From the NCBI RefSeq assembly GCF_900313035.1, contig NZ_OMPS01000033.1, forward strand, positions 90,117-154,116: 64,000 nucleotides of DNA, read 5' to 3'. The position numbers and the translations under genes are program-made. This DNA comes from Ruegeria sp. EL01. Lineage in GTDB: Bacteria; Pseudomonadota; Alphaproteobacteria; Rhodobacterales; Rhodobacteraceae. Each line of letters starts with the position of its first letter. The first letter of the stretch is position 1. Positions 9,275 to 18,533 of the stretch are shown here, piece after piece. The notes under the pieces are model-generated. The model made no database searches. It was not told where the DNA came from and saw only the letters and a list, made by a program, of their open reading frames with translations.

Positions 9275-10120
9275 ATGAAATTGTTACGCTATGGGTCCGC
9301 CGGGGCGGAAAAACCGGGGATTCTCGACTCTGACGGGACCCTCCGGGACCTGTCCGGGATCGTCGACGACATTTCAGGCAGCACGCTGAGCGATGAAAGC
9401 CTTGCAAAGCTGCGGGCGATTGATCCGTTCAGCCTGCCGCAAGTCCAGGGCGACCCACGCCTCGGGCCCTGCGTCGGACAGGTGGGCAAGTTCATCTGCA
9501 TCGGCCTGAACTATGCCGACCATGCCGCCGAAAGCGGTATGGAATTGCCCGCCGAACCGGTGGTCTTTTTCAAGGCGACATCGGCCATTATGGGCCCCAA
9601 TGACACCGTCGAGATTCCGCGCGGTTCGGTCAAGACCGATTGGGAAGTTGAGCTTGGGATCGTGATCGGCAAAGAGACCAAATATGTCTCGGAGGGGGAT
9701 GCCCCGGATCACATCGCAGGCTATTGCGTGGTCAACGACCTAAGTGAACGCGACTTTCAGCTGCATCGTTCGGGCCAGTGGGTGAAAGGCAAATCAGCGG
9801 ACACATTCGGCCCGATCGGCCCCTGGCTGGTCACCCGTGACGAGATCGGCAACCCCCAGGATCTGAGCATGTATCTTGAGGTCAACGGTCACCGGTATCA
9901 GGATGGTTCGACCACAACGATGCACTTCAACGTTCCGAAGATCGTCTCGCATCTGTCGCAATTCATGTCGCTGCAACCCGGCGACGTGATCTCGACCGGT
10001 ACGCCTCCGGGTGTGGGCATGGGGCAGACCCCGCCCACCTACCTGGAGCCCGGCGACAAGATCGAGCTTGGGATCGAAGGGTTGGGTGTACAACGGCAGG
10101 ACGTTGAGGCCAGCAAATGA
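9275..10120 (+). CDS. FAH-family hydrolase, 2,4-diketo-3-deoxy-L-fuconate hydrolase-like
   Basis: A 281-residue fumarylacetoacetate hydrolase family protein with the motifs KFICIGLNYADHAAES, KTDWEVELGIVIGK and GDVISTGTPPGVGMG; the acidic residues in the second motif bind the divalent metal in this family. It closely resembles the proteins listed as ureidoglycolate lyase-like or as 2,4-diketo-3-deoxy-L-fuconate hydrolase. Placed between the SDR and the L-fuconate dehydratase, the latter role fits: cleavage to pyruvate and L-lactate. Its stop overlaps the ATG of the dehydratase by 4 bases. Confidence 0.87.
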   Translation: MKLLRYGSAGAEKPGILDSDGTLRDLSGIVDDISGSTLSDESLAKLRAIDPFSLPQVQGDPRLGPCVGQVGKFICIGLNYADHAAESGMELPAEPVVFFKATSAIMGPNDTVEIPRGSVKTDWEVELGIVIGKETKYVSEGDAPDHIAGYCVVNDLSERDFQLHRSGQWVKGKSADTFGPIGPWLVTRDEIGNPQDLSMYLEVNGHRYQDGSTTTMHFNVPKIVSHLSQFMSLQPGDVISTGTPPGVGMGQTPPTYLEPGDKIELGIEGLGVQRQDVEASK

Positions 10121-11406
10121 CTCGTATCACAGGCATTCGAACTCACGACCTACGCTTTCCGACCTCGCGTGGTCTGGACGGGTCGGATGCGATGAACCCT
10201 GACCCGGATTATTCTGCCGCCTATGTGGTGCTGGAAACCGACGGCCCGCATGAGGGCCATGGCCTGACCTTTACCATCGGACGCGGGAACGAAATCTGCG
10301 TGGCCTCGATAGAGGCGCTTGGCGTATTGGTCATCGGGTTAGAACTGAACTGGATCACCGAAGATATGGGTCGGTTCTGGCATCATATCACGGGTGACAG
10401 CCAGTTGCGCTGGATCGGGCCTGACAAAGGTGCCATTCACCTGGCCACCGGCGCGATGGTTAACGCCGTGTGGGATCTGTGGGCGAAATCGGCGGATAAA
10501 CCTGTCTGGCGGCTGGTGGGCGACATGAGCCCCGAAGAGATCGTGCGCCTGATTGATTTTCGCTATCTCATGGACGCGATTACCCCGGACGAGGCGCTGG
10601 ACATGCTGCGTGCCGCTGAGCCGGGCAAACAGCAGCGGATAAACAAGCTGAAGACCGAGGGGTATCCCTGCTACACGACTTCCGTAGGGTGGTTGGGTTA
10701 TTCCGATGACAAGCTGCGCCGGTTGTGTCAGGAAGCCAAGGACGCAGGCTTTACCCACACCAAGTTCAAAGTGGGTCGCGATCTGAAAGACGACATCCGC
10801 CGCCTGACAATCGCCCGCGAAGTTCTGGGTGAGGACATGAACATCATGATCGACGCCAATCAGGTGTGGGAGATCGATCAGGCCATTGATTGGGTCAAGG
10901 CGCTATCCTTCGCACGTCCCTATTTCATCGAAGAACCCACAAGTCCTGATGACGTGTTCGGCCACAAAACCATCCGCGCAGGCGTCGCTCCGATCAAGGT
11001 TGCCACGGGTGAGATGTGCCAGAACCGCATCATCTTCAAACAGTTCATCAAAGAGGGCGCGATCGATATCGTTCAGATCGACAGCTGCCGCCTGGGTGGT
11101 TTGAACGAAGTGCTGGCCGTAATGCTGTTGGCGGCGAAATACGATTTGCCTGTCTGGCCTCATGCCGGTGGTGTGGGTCTGTGCGAATACGTTCAGCATA
11201 TGTCGATGATCGATTACATCGCTATCTCCGGTGAAAAAGACAGCAAGCGGATCGAGTTTGTGGACCACCTGCATGAGCATTTTATCGATCCCTGCATCGT
11301 CGAAAACGGTGCCTACATGGTCCCGGAAAAGCCTGGGTTTTCCGTAGAAATGAAACCCGAAAGCATCAAAGATTTTCGCTTCCAATCCAAAATGGCAGCG
11401 AAATAA
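10117..11406 (+). CDS. L-fuconate dehydratase (enolase superfamily)
   Basis: Dehydrates L-fuconate, and often D-arabinonate, to the 2-keto-3-deoxy acid. The 429-residue length matches characterised L-fuconate dehydratases. Signature features are the TSVGWLGYSDDKLRRLC segment, the KxK base THTKFKVG, metal ligands in IMIDANQVWE, FIEEPTSPDD and KVATGEMCQN, and the histidine region VWPHAGGVGLCEYVQH. The human homologue ENOSF1 shares this pattern. The start overlaps the upstream stop (ATGA), proving the tight operon. This is the most diagnostic gene for naming the pathway. Confidence 0.93.
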   Translation: MTRITGIRTHDLRFPTSRGLDGSDAMNPDPDYSAAYVVLETDGPHEGHGLTFTIGRGNEICVASIEALGVLVIGLELNWITEDMGRFWHHITGDSQLRWIGPDKGAIHLATGAMVNAVWDLWAKSADKPVWRLVGDMSPEEIVRLIDFRYLMDAITPDEALDMLRAAEPGKQQRINKLKTEGYPCYTTSVGWLGYSDDKLRRLCQEAKDAGFTHTKFKVGRDLKDDIRRLTIAREVLGEDMNIMIDANQVWEIDQAIDWVKALSFARPYFIEEPTSPDDVFGHKTIRAGVAPIKVATGEMCQNRIIFKQFIKEGAIDIVQIDSCRLGGLNEVLAVMLLAAKYDLPVWPHAGGVGLCEYVQHMSMIDYIAISGEKDSKRIEFVDHLHEHFIDPCIVENGAYMVPEKPGFSVEMKPESIKDFRFQSKMAAK

Positions 11407-11408
11407 CC

Positions 11409-11450
11409 CTAGTCGTCTGATCACAAAAATATCAACTGTCAGGCGGCTAG
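11409..11450 (+). promoter_or_regulatory. Stem-loop between fuconate dehydratase and TRAP genes
   Basis: CTAGTCGTCTGA and TCAGGCGGCTAG pair over 12 positions, with two G-U pairs, around an 18-base loop. It begins immediately after the dehydratase stop and lies before dctP. No T-run follows, so it may be an RNA-processing or partial termination element separating catabolic and transport messages. Confidence 0.5.
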
Positions 11451-11475
11451 TCACCCAACTTGGAGAAGAGAACCG

Positions 11476-12450
11476 ATGCATAATTTCAATACATTCACGT
11501 TCGGCACCACCTGTATTTTTGTGCTTAGCGCGACGGCTGGTCTGGCGCAAGAAACTCTGCGTTTTGGCCATGTTTACGAAGCCTCGACCCCGTATCACGC
11601 CGCTGCGCTCAAGGCTGCAGAACTGCTGGAAGAAAAGACCGAGGGTCGCTACACGATGGAGGTCTTCCCGGCGTCGCAACTTGGCAAAGAGGCCGCGCTG
11701 AACGAGGCGCTGTCCTTGGGTACCATTGATGCCATCTACACCGGCGTTGCGTTCCTGGGTCAGTCCTATGGTCCGATCAGCATTTCGGACTATCCGTTCA
11801 CCATGCGGTCATATGATCACTGGAAGGCCTATGTGAACTCGAACCTATTCGACGAGATGGCCGTAGAATACAAAAACATCTCGGGCAATACCATTGCGGC
11901 GATGACCTACTATGGCGCGCGCCACGTGACTTCGAACAAGCCGATCCTGTCGCCGACCGATATGGAAGGGCTAAAAATCCGGACACCTAACGCACCAGCT
12001 TATCAGATGTTCCCGCAAGCCACCGGTGCGAACCCGACTCCGATGGCCTTTGCCGAAGTGTATCTGGCGCTTCAACAAGGCGTTGTAGACGCACAGGAAA
12101 ACCCGCTGCCGACTATTCAGTTCAAGAAATTTTACGAAGTTCAGTCAAACATCAACCTGACCGGGCACATCACCAACTCGTTGGCGGTTGTAGTGTCGCC
12201 GGTAACGTTGGACAAAATGGGAGACGATGGTCAGGCGCTACTGGATGTGCTGGCCGAGGCAGCATCTGCCACGTCGGATGAAATAGTGCAATCCGAGGCT
12301 GAGCTGGCCAACTGGTTTCGTGAACAAGGCGTGACCGTCAACGACGTCGACCGCGCACCCTTTATGGCAGCTGTTGCGCCATTGCTGACTGGTGAAACTG
12401 TTCCATGGGATGCTGCAACGTTCGAGCGTCTGCAAGCCATCCAAGAGTAA
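11476..12450 (+). CDS. TRAP transporter substrate-binding protein, DctP type
   Basis: Periplasmic receptor of a tripartite TRAP transporter, 324 residues. A Sec signal peptide is seen: hydrophobic TFGTTCIFVLSATAGLAQ with cleavage before ETLRFGH near residue 25. The DctP core includes GRYTMEVFPASQLGKEAA, the KIRTPNAPAYQMF segment carrying the carboxylate-binding arginine, and GVVDAQENPLPTI. That arginine implies an acidic ligand, fitting a sugar acid such as fuconate or another aldonate. The small and large permease genes follow directly. Confidence 0.93.
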   Translation: MHNFNTFTFGTTCIFVLSATAGLAQETLRFGHVYEASTPYHAAALKAAELLEEKTEGRYTMEVFPASQLGKEAALNEALSLGTIDAIYTGVAFLGQSYGPISISDYPFTMRSYDHWKAYVNSNLFDEMAVEYKNISGNTIAAMTYYGARHVTSNKPILSPTDMEGLKIRTPNAPAYQMFPQATGANPTPMAFAEVYLALQQGVVDAQENPLPTIQFKKFYEVQSNINLTGHITNSLAVVVSPVTLDKMGDDGQALLDVLAEAASATSDEIVQSEAELANWFREQGVTVNDVDRAPFMAAVAPLLTGETVPWDAATFERLQAIQE

Positions 12451-12511
12451 CCCGCAGATTCGGACCCGGGTTTTTCCTGGGCCCGACCCAATCCCTAAAA
12501 GGTATGCCCGG

Positions 12512-13054
12512 ATGCCCCAGAATAAGCCGCCACTCGAAATCGATTTCGATGCCCTTAAAGCGGAAGATGACGTGTATTTTCGTACCTATCGGATCACCGT
12601 AGCGGACTACGGTCTGCTGGCCCTGTTCAGCCTGTTGTTCGGTGTTGTGTTTCTGCAGTTTTTTACACGTTATGTCCTGAACGATTCCGTTGCCTGGACA
12701 GAAGAGGCTGCGCGGTATCTGTTAATCCTGCTGGGTTTTGCCGGCACGATCCGGTGTCAGGCCGTTGGCAGCCATATCGCGCTGGAATTTGTCGACAAAT
12801 ACTACGGACGTAATTTGCGTTGGGTGCACATTTTTGCCTTGGCAGCGACCTTTGTTCTGTTTGCAGTGATCATCTGGTCTGCATGGGGGCTGATCCGGCG
12901 CACCTCATTTCAACAAATGGTCTCGCTGCCGTTTCCGAAGTACTACCTGCACACAGCTGTTATGATCCTGACGATCGGCAATCTAAGTGTTGTGACCTAT
13001 CAGATCATTGCGCGGCTGAAACAATTGACGCGCGGAGAAAACAAATGGATCTGA
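12512..13054 (+). CDS. TRAP transporter small permease, DctQ type
   Basis: Four-helix inner-membrane subunit, 180 residues. After a charged N-terminus (MPQNKPPLEID...), hydrophobic segments appear at roughly residues 30-50, 65-85, 105-130 and 145-165. The family motif is seen around VLNDSVAWTEEAARYLLILLGFAGT. The ATG at 12512 is preferred to upstream codons in the same frame, which overlap the end of dctP. The stop overlaps the dctM start by 10 bases, so translation is probably coupled. Confidence 0.9.
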   Translation: MPQNKPPLEIDFDALKAEDDVYFRTYRITVADYGLLALFSLLFGVVFLQFFTRYVLNDSVAWTEEAARYLLILLGFAGTIRCQAVGSHIALEFVDKYYGRNLRWVHIFALAATFVLFAVIIWSAWGLIRRTSFQQMVSLPFPKYYLHTAVMILTIGNLSVVTYQIIARLKQLTRGENKWI

Positions 13055-14325
13055 GCATACTCTTCGTGTCGTTGTTCGGCCTGATGCTGCTACGCGTGCC
13101 GATCGCCTTTGCACTGGCTTTATCGTCTTTCGCGTATATTCTTTATGCAGGGCTACCGCCAGTGCTGTTAATGCACAACATGGTCAACGGCATGGACAGC
13201 TTTCCGCTGCTGGCCATCCCCTTCTTCATCCTCGCCGGAGCGTTGATGAACTCTGCCGGGATCACCGCGCGTATCTTCGGGTTTGCCCGGGCCATCGTCG
13301 GCTGGATGCATGGAGGGTTGGGCCATGTGAACGTCGGCGCCAGCATAATCTTTGCCGGTATGTCAGGTGCCGCTGTAGCAGATGCGGGTGGTTTAGGAGC
13401 GATAGAAATAAAGGCCATGCGCGAAGCGGGATATGATGACGACTTTAGCGTGGGCGTTACGGCAGCCTCATCTACAATCGGACCTATTATCCCGCCTTCG
13501 TTGCCGTTGGTGATATTTGGCGTCATGGCATCGGTGTCCATCGGCAAATTGTTTGTTGCTGGAATTGTACCAGGTCTTTTGATGGCGTTTTCGTTGTCTA
13601 TTATGATATGGTGGATGTCGCGCACGCGGGATTACCCCCGGGACGTCAGGTTCAACCCATCGGTCATCGGTACCCGATTCAAAGCCGCCTTCCTGCCATT
13701 GATGACACCAGTCATAATCGTCGGAGGCATCGTCTCGGGCGCATTTACCCCGACCGAGGCCGCAATCGGTGCCGCCACCTACGCTGTGTTTTTGGGCATC
13801 GTGGTCTATCGTACACTGACTGTTCGAAAACTTGCAGTCATTTCGCTGGAAACCATTGAGACTACGGCTGCGATCATGATGATCGTGGGCGCGGCATCGG
13901 TCTTTGCATGGATTTTGACCGCCAACCAAGTTGCCGCACATTTCACCGAATTCGTTCTGTCCGTTACCGACAGCAAGGCGGTTGTGCTTTTGCTCATCAT
14001 GGCTGTTGTTTTGGTCGTCGGGCTCTTTATGGAGACAATTGCAGCAATTTCGATCCTCGTCCCGGTTCTGATGCCGGTCGCCGCGCGATTTGGCATCGAC
14101 CCCGTTCACTTGGGTATCATCGTCATCCTTAACCTGATGCTGGGCCTGCTCACACCGCCCGTTGGAATGGTGCTGTTCGTATTGTCGCGTGTCTCAAAAG
14201 TTCCATTCGAGCAATGTGTACGCGCCACATTACCGTTTCTAGTTCCGCTTTTGGGGGTGTTGCTGCTGCTGACCTTCGTTCCGTCATTGGTCCTATGGCT
14301 ACCGAACTTGCTTTACGGTTCCTGA
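13045..14325 (+). CDS. TRAP transporter large permease, DctM type
   Basis: Large membrane subunit that carries the ion-coupled transport, 426 residues with about a dozen hydrophobic segments. Typical DctM stretches are FPLLAIPFFILAGALMNSAGI, AASSTIGPIIPPSLPLVIFG, GAFTPTEAAIGAATYA and LGLLTPPVGMVLFVLSRV. The start is the ATG at 13045, inside the end of dctQ; an upstream extension in the same frame is not real. It closes the plus-strand run that began at 4002. No terminator with a T-run was found directly after it; IS debris begins within 170 bases. Confidence 0.93.
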   Translation: MDLSILFVSLFGLMLLRVPIAFALALSSFAYILYAGLPPVLLMHNMVNGMDSFPLLAIPFFILAGALMNSAGITARIFGFARAIVGWMHGGLGHVNVGASIIFAGMSGAAVADAGGLGAIEIKAMREAGYDDDFSVGVTAASSTIGPIIPPSLPLVIFGVMASVSIGKLFVAGIVPGLLMAFSLSIMIWWMSRTRDYPRDVRFNPSVIGTRFKAAFLPLMTPVIIVGGIVSGAFTPTEAAIGAATYAVFLGIVVYRTLTVRKLAVISLETIETTAAIMMIVGAASVFAWILTANQVAAHFTEFVLSVTDSKAVVLLLIMAVVLVVGLFMETIAAISILVPVLMPVAARFGIDPVHLGIIVILNLMLGLLTPPVGMVLFVLSRVSKVPFEQCVRATLPFLVPLLGVLLLLTFVPSLVLWLPNLLYGS

Positions 14326-14491
14326 TAACCCGGCCGTCCATGAAGAGAAAATAAACGATTGCTATCGGCAGAACCGATTCGCACGCCACTGAATTGGGTT
14401 CCGTCACAAATTTCTTTGAGAGCAACATAGATGGAGTTGGAGAGGTGATTATCCCGCCAATTGGGCAACGGAGCCCGGGCGTGAACTGACC
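14326..14491. other. Non-coding gap before decayed gene copy
   Basis: No credible gene, start signal or structure was found here. The open frames present are short and mutually inconsistent. It is the border between the TRAP operon and IS-associated debris. Confidence 0.5.
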
Positions 14492-14731
14492 TACGAGGCG
14501 CAGATCGCACATGCGAAGCACGATCTGACGCATGTGAACGCGACGATTGAGTTGGTCGCCGCACCGGAACGGCAGCGTGCCTGGTACATTGTGAGCCATG
14601 GGTTTTTAAGAAGGGTGAGATCGCGGATATCTGCGTCCGCCATCTCGGGGTCGATGCTGAGCTGACCACGAGAGAACTTGCCGAGCGCGTAATGGCGGAG
14701 CGCAACCTGGACATCTCAGATACTGCGCTTA
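14492..14731 (+). pseudogene. Decayed partial copy of the 155-residue gene at 23764-24231
   Basis: From the TACGAGGCGCAGATCGC stretch to ACTGCGCTTAG, this matches the minus-strand gene at 23764-24231 base for base apart from scattered substitutions. It begins inside the coding region, has lost one base near 14607 (a run of five T followed by AAG, where the intact copy has TTCTTCAAG), and stops exactly at the TA target of the IS630 element. The part beyond the IS does not resume the gene, so a deletion or a second rearrangement removed its 3' end. Confidence 0.85.
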
Positions 14732-14813
14732 GAGCGCTTCCAGTTTTTGTTGAATTTCATGGGGTTCGCAGCGTGCTTGTTTTCTGATTCATCCTGTTCA
14801 GGAGGATCTGTTC

Positions 14814-15772
14814 ATGCCCAACCCGCTTTCCGCCGATATCCGCGCTCGTTTTGAATGCCTGTTCGCCGAAGGCCTTTCGGGCCGGGAGATTGGCGGTCGC
14901 CTTTTGATCTCGGCGGCGTCGGCCTCTCGGTTGTCACAAAAACTCAGGCAGGGGTTACGTTTGACGTCAGCCAAGAACCCTCGCAATACTGGCCATGGAT
15001 GGTTGGCCACGTACCATGACTTTCTGATCGCATTGGTACATCGGGGCCCGGACATCACGCTCAGGGAATTGCAGGGGGCGTTGACCGACGCGCAGGGCGT
15101 TACAGCATCCGTTTCCGGTATCGATCAGGCGCTCAAGCGGCTGGGGTACACGTACAAAAAAAGAGCCTCATTGCGGATGAACGCAAGCGCGCAAGGGTAA
15201 GGCGCGCCCGCGCCGATTGGTTCACTCATCGTGTGCCTGCGATCAGCGCAATGCCTGAACGCGTTGTCTTCCTTGATGAAATATCCGTCAAAACCAACCT
15301 CACACGGATACGCGGTCGCTCTTTGCAGGGCACATGGCTCACCGCATCTGCGCCATTTGGCTCCTGGGGAACCCAAACGCTGATCGCGGGCCTGACCCGA
15401 GACGCACTGATCGCTCCGTGGGTGATCAAAGGCGCAATGGTCGGTCCTGCCTTCGTTGCCTATATCCGCCACGTCTTGATCCCCGAGATCGAACCCGGCA
15501 CGGTCGTGATCCTCGACAATCTGGCGACCCACAAAAACAAGGAGGCAGAGGCCGCATTGCGCGCTCACGGGTGCTGGTTCCTGTTCCTGCCACCCTACAG
15601 CCCCGACCTGAACCCGATTGAAATGGCGTTCTCGAAACTCAAAGCCCATCTGCGAAGGATCGGTGCTCGATCCTTCACTGGGTTGTTCAAAGCACTCCGT
15701 GAAATCTGCGACCTCTACACGCCCCAGGAATGTTGGAACTACTTTTGCCAGGCCGGATACGCTTCTACGTAA
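14814..15772 (+). CDS. IS630-family transposase (two frames joined by -1 frameshift)
   Basis: The first frame (14814-15200) encodes a helix-turn-helix N-terminus, including EGLSGREIGGRLLISAASASRLS. The second frame holds the DDE catalytic core: FLDEISVKTN, VVILDNLATHKNKEAE and LPPYSPDLNPIEMAFSKLK, with stop at 15770-15772. The two join at a run of seven A (15156-15162): after TAC AAA AAA the ribosome can slip back one base and continue AAG AGC CTC, giving KSLIADERKR, which is the expected IS630 sequence. A GGAGGA ribosome site precedes the ATG. Programmed -1 frameshifting is well known in this family; an inactivating mutation is the alternative. Confidence 0.88.
15156..15162 (+). promoter_or_regulatory. 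A7 slippery site in IS630 transposase
   Basis: Seven consecutive A residues at the point where the two transposase frames overlap. Their position fits a -1 shift; the second frame is open upstream to this run. Confidence 0.75.
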
Positions 15773-15973
15773 ACTGGAAACGCTTTAGAGAATGTTCGTG
15801 TTTTTGAGCTAGTCGATGTCGAAATACCGCCTGTCCAATCTCTGAGATCGAGCGTTGCTGTATAACGATTCAGGTTTTCGGGCGGACGCTTTAGTTGCCG
15901 CTCGAAAACACTTATCCCACCTGTGGAGCGATCCTATTCGTTCGGAATTCATCGGTCTCATCACCCGTTCAGT

Positions 15974-17479
15974 TTAGGTTGCGGTTGACGAAGCGAGCCT
16001 CAGAAGGGCGAGATCATCAACATCTTCCGGTGCGACCTCTGCGACGATCTGTCCCTTTTGCATACAAATGATGCGATCGCAGATTTGAATAAGCTCGCCG
16101 AATTCAGAAGAAACAATACAAATCGTCATGCCTTCGCTTGCCAGTTGCACAACAATGTCATGGATCAGACCTTTGGCTTTGACGTCAACGCCTCTGGTAA
16201 AGTCGTTCAAAAGAAGAATTCTTGGGTTCTGCTCAAGGCAGCGACCCAACAGGACCCTTTGCTGATTTCCCCCTGACAGGAAATTCAGCTCTGTGTCCAG
16301 AGCTGTCGTGCGCACCTGAACTTCCTCAATGCGGGCCAACGAAGTTTGGGTGATTTTACGATCATTCAATAGTTTCAGCGGCGCAAGGCGCTGCACGAAG
16401 GCGGCGGCAATATTGTACTTGGAAGTACGGTCCAGCCATAGTCCACCATGTTTACGTTCGGGGGGCATGAACACAAGACCGTCAGCAATTGCTTCAGCAA
16501 CATGTTTGAATGATTTTGGGATTTCATCCAAAAACAGATCGCCCGCCTTTGTGGGAATTACTCCGCCCATAACCTCAAGCAAGGCAGATGTACCGGACCC
16601 TTCCAAGCCGGCAAAGCCGACAATCTGACCTTCCTTGATAGAAAGACTGACATCATTTAAAATATCGGTTTCGATATTCTTCAGCTCCAGGACGGTATTC
16701 GTATCAACCTTTGCCCCGGTTCGGCGTCGGATCGTTGGTTCGACGTCGCCGACCATAGCATGTGTTATTCCCTCGATATCAATTGAGGAAGTTTCCCAGT
16801 TGCCTTCCAATTTGCCGTCGCGAAGGATGGTTACGCTGTCGGTAAGCTCTTTCACTTCGTCCAGACGATGCGAAACGAAAACAATCGCGGTTCCTTGCGA
16901 AGCCAGTACCTTTAGCGCCTTAAACAGGCCGTCGCATTCGACAGCAGACAAGGCCGACGTTGGCTCGTCCAGAATCAGCAGATCGCCGCCGGCACATAAG
17001 GCCCGAGCAATCTCAACAAACTGGCGATCTGACAGGCTCAGATCTTCAAGCCGCTGATCGACATCAACAGTCGATCCCAAACGGTCAAGTATCTGGCGCG
17101 CCATTTTTCTGCGGCTGGTGGCCGACAGGAAAACAAACGGTTTGGCTGAAATATTTGCCGCCACGATATTTTCGGCAACGCTGCGGTCTGGAAATAACAT
17201 CAGTTCCTGATTAACGACAGCTATACCCGCGCTGCGCGCAGCACCAATTGAGCCAGTCTGAACAGGTTTTCCTGATACGAAAATTTCTCCGTTGTCGGGC
17301 ACCAGAGCGCCCGACAAGATTTTTATTAGCGTAGACTTCCCAGCCCCATTGGCGCCCAAAAGCGCCCGGATTTCACCAGGCTCAATTTCAAGAGATATAT
17401 CGCTCAACACCTGATGATTGTTGAAGGCCTTTGAAATACCTTCAATTTTTAGGCAAGAGGTCTGGGAAACTCTGTTCAT
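15974..17479 (-). CDS. Sugar ABC transporter ATP-binding protein, RbsA/MglA type
   Basis: A 501-residue protein with two nucleotide-binding domains, as in RbsA, MglA and XylG. The N-terminal half is intact: Walker A GANGAGKST (42-50), signature LSLSDRQFVEIARAL, Walker B LLILDEPTSALS. The C-terminal half has the usual degenerate Walker A (GLEGSGTSAL) but a good LSGGNQQRVLLGR signature. It is the last gene of a four-gene minus-strand operon (cyclase, permease, binding protein, ATPase); its ATG overlaps the stop of the binding-protein gene as TAATG. A ribose-class sugar or polyol is the likely substrate. Confidence 0.94.
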   Translation of the reverse strand: MNRVSQTSCLKIEGISKAFNNHQVLSDISLEIEPGEIRALLGANGAGKSTLIKILSGALVPDNGEIFVSGKPVQTGSIGAARSAGIAVVNQELMLFPDRSVAENIVAANISAKPFVFLSATSRRKMARQILDRLGSTVDVDQRLEDLSLSDRQFVEIARALCAGGDLLILDEPTSALSAVECDGLFKALKVLASQGTAIVFVSHRLDEVKELTDSVTILRDGKLEGNWETSSIDIEGITHAMVGDVEPTIRRRTGAKVDTNTVLELKNIETDILNDVSLSIKEGQIVGFAGLEGSGTSALLEVMGGVIPTKAGDLFLDEIPKSFKHVAEAIADGLVFMPPERKHGGLWLDRTSKYNIAAAFVQRLAPLKLLNDRKITQTSLARIEEVQVRTTALDTELNFLSGGNQQRVLLGRCLEQNPRILLLNDFTRGVDVKAKGLIHDIVVQLASEGMTICIVSSEFGELIQICDRIICMQKGQIVAEVAPEDVDDLALLRLASSTAT

Positions 17480-18501
17480 TACTGGAATCGCGATTCTCGG
17501 ATCAGGAACTGATCAACATTGTCCTTGTTCACGATTTCGCTCGCCAGGAAATAATTGCCCCCAGGAAGGTCCAGAGCAGGTGCACCCAATGCGACGCGTT
17601 GATAGGCGTACATGATCGGCATAAATCCCTGTAGATAGGGTTGCTGACCAATGGTCGCATCGATGTAACCTTCTTTGATCAGTTCAAGTGTCTGATACAG
17701 CATGTCGTGGCCGACAATGGGGATATCGAGGCCATTGTTTTTACGCACTAGACCAGCCGCCGCCGTGTCCGGCCCGCAAAGCGGTGCAAGACCTGCTACA
17801 TCGGGATTAGCTTTGATAATGTCCTCGATAGTGGCAATTTCAGCAGCCATGTCGGCAGGATTGGTGTTATAGATACCGACCACACCCATACCGGAATTGG
17901 CTGCACCCAACGAGGCACCCTCAACACGCAAATCAAGTGCGCCTACCCCTGGTGCACAGTTGGTCAACGCAATATCACCGCTTCCACCAGTCAGTTCCCC
18001 GAGCATCTCGCCCTGATCGACCGCTGCGGCCTTCAGGTCTTGCCCAAAGAACAACTCGCGATCCGAACTCGGCGAATCCGTATTGGTCGTCAGCACCAGA
18101 ACACCTGCTTCGCGTGCTTTACGGATTGGTGCGATCCAGGCTTCGGCTTCCAGCGGGATCACGACAATCGCTTGATAACCGGTGCGCACCATTTGCTCAA
18201 AACCGGCAATCTGGTTGACGGTGTTGCCATCGGAAACACCGGTCCAGAGAACTTCGATCCCTAGCTGTTCGCCCGCATCTTCGGCACCGACTTTTACCGG
18301 CGCATAGAAAGGATTAGCGGTGTTAAAGCAAGACACACCAAACTTGAGAGTGGTGCCAAGATAGCCTTCTGCCCATGTGCTTGATGCAGTGCCGCGGTCC
18401 TGTGCAAGGGCTGGGGCCCCCACGATCGTCGCGGCCCCAGCAATGCCTAGAGCCTTGCCCAGATCTCGCCGTGTGATTTTCTTATCGATTTTATGTGCCA
18501 T
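17479..18501 (-). CDS. Sugar ABC transporter substrate-binding protein, ribose-binding type
   Basis: Periplasmic binding protein of the peripla_BP_4 type, 340 residues from the ATG at 18501. That ATG has a strong AGGAGG ribosome site; an upstream in-frame start lacks one. The N-terminus is a twin-arginine signal (ITRRDLGKALGIAGAATIVGAPALAQ), so it may be exported folded by Tat. The core shows ligand-fold motifs such as GYQAIVVIPLEAEAWIAPI and VVGIYNTNPADMAAEI, and GHDMLYQTLELIKEGYIDATIGQQPYLQG near the C-terminus. The ligand is unknown. Confidence 0.93.
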   Translation of the reverse strand: MAHKIDKKITRRDLGKALGIAGAATIVGAPALAQDRGTASSTWAEGYLGTTLKFGVSCFNTANPFYAPVKVGAEDAGEQLGIEVLWTGVSDGNTVNQIAGFEQMVRTGYQAIVVIPLEAEAWIAPIRKAREAGVLVLTTNTDSPSSDRELFFGQDLKAAAVDQGEMLGELTGGSGDIALTNCAPGVGALDLRVEGASLGAANSGMGVVGIYNTNPADMAAEIATIEDIIKANPDVAGLAPLCGPDTAAAGLVRKNNGLDIPIVGHDMLYQTLELIKEGYIDATIGQQPYLQGFMPIMYAYQRVALGAPALDLPGGNYFLASEIVNKDNVDQFLIRESRFQ

Positions 18502-18533
18502 GTATGTTTCCTCCTTTATTGGCAATTGGTTAG

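Larger units (their letters stand above)
14730..15787 (+). mobile_element. IS630-family insertion sequence
   Basis: The element spans 14732-15785 and is flanked by TA on both sides (14730-14731 and 15786-15787), the target duplication typical of the IS630/Tc1 group. The ends are imperfect inverted repeats: GAGCGCTTCCAGTTT on the left and the complement of AAGCGTTTCCAGTTT on the right. It carries one transposase read through a frameshift. It landed in an already partial gene copy. Confidence 0.9.
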
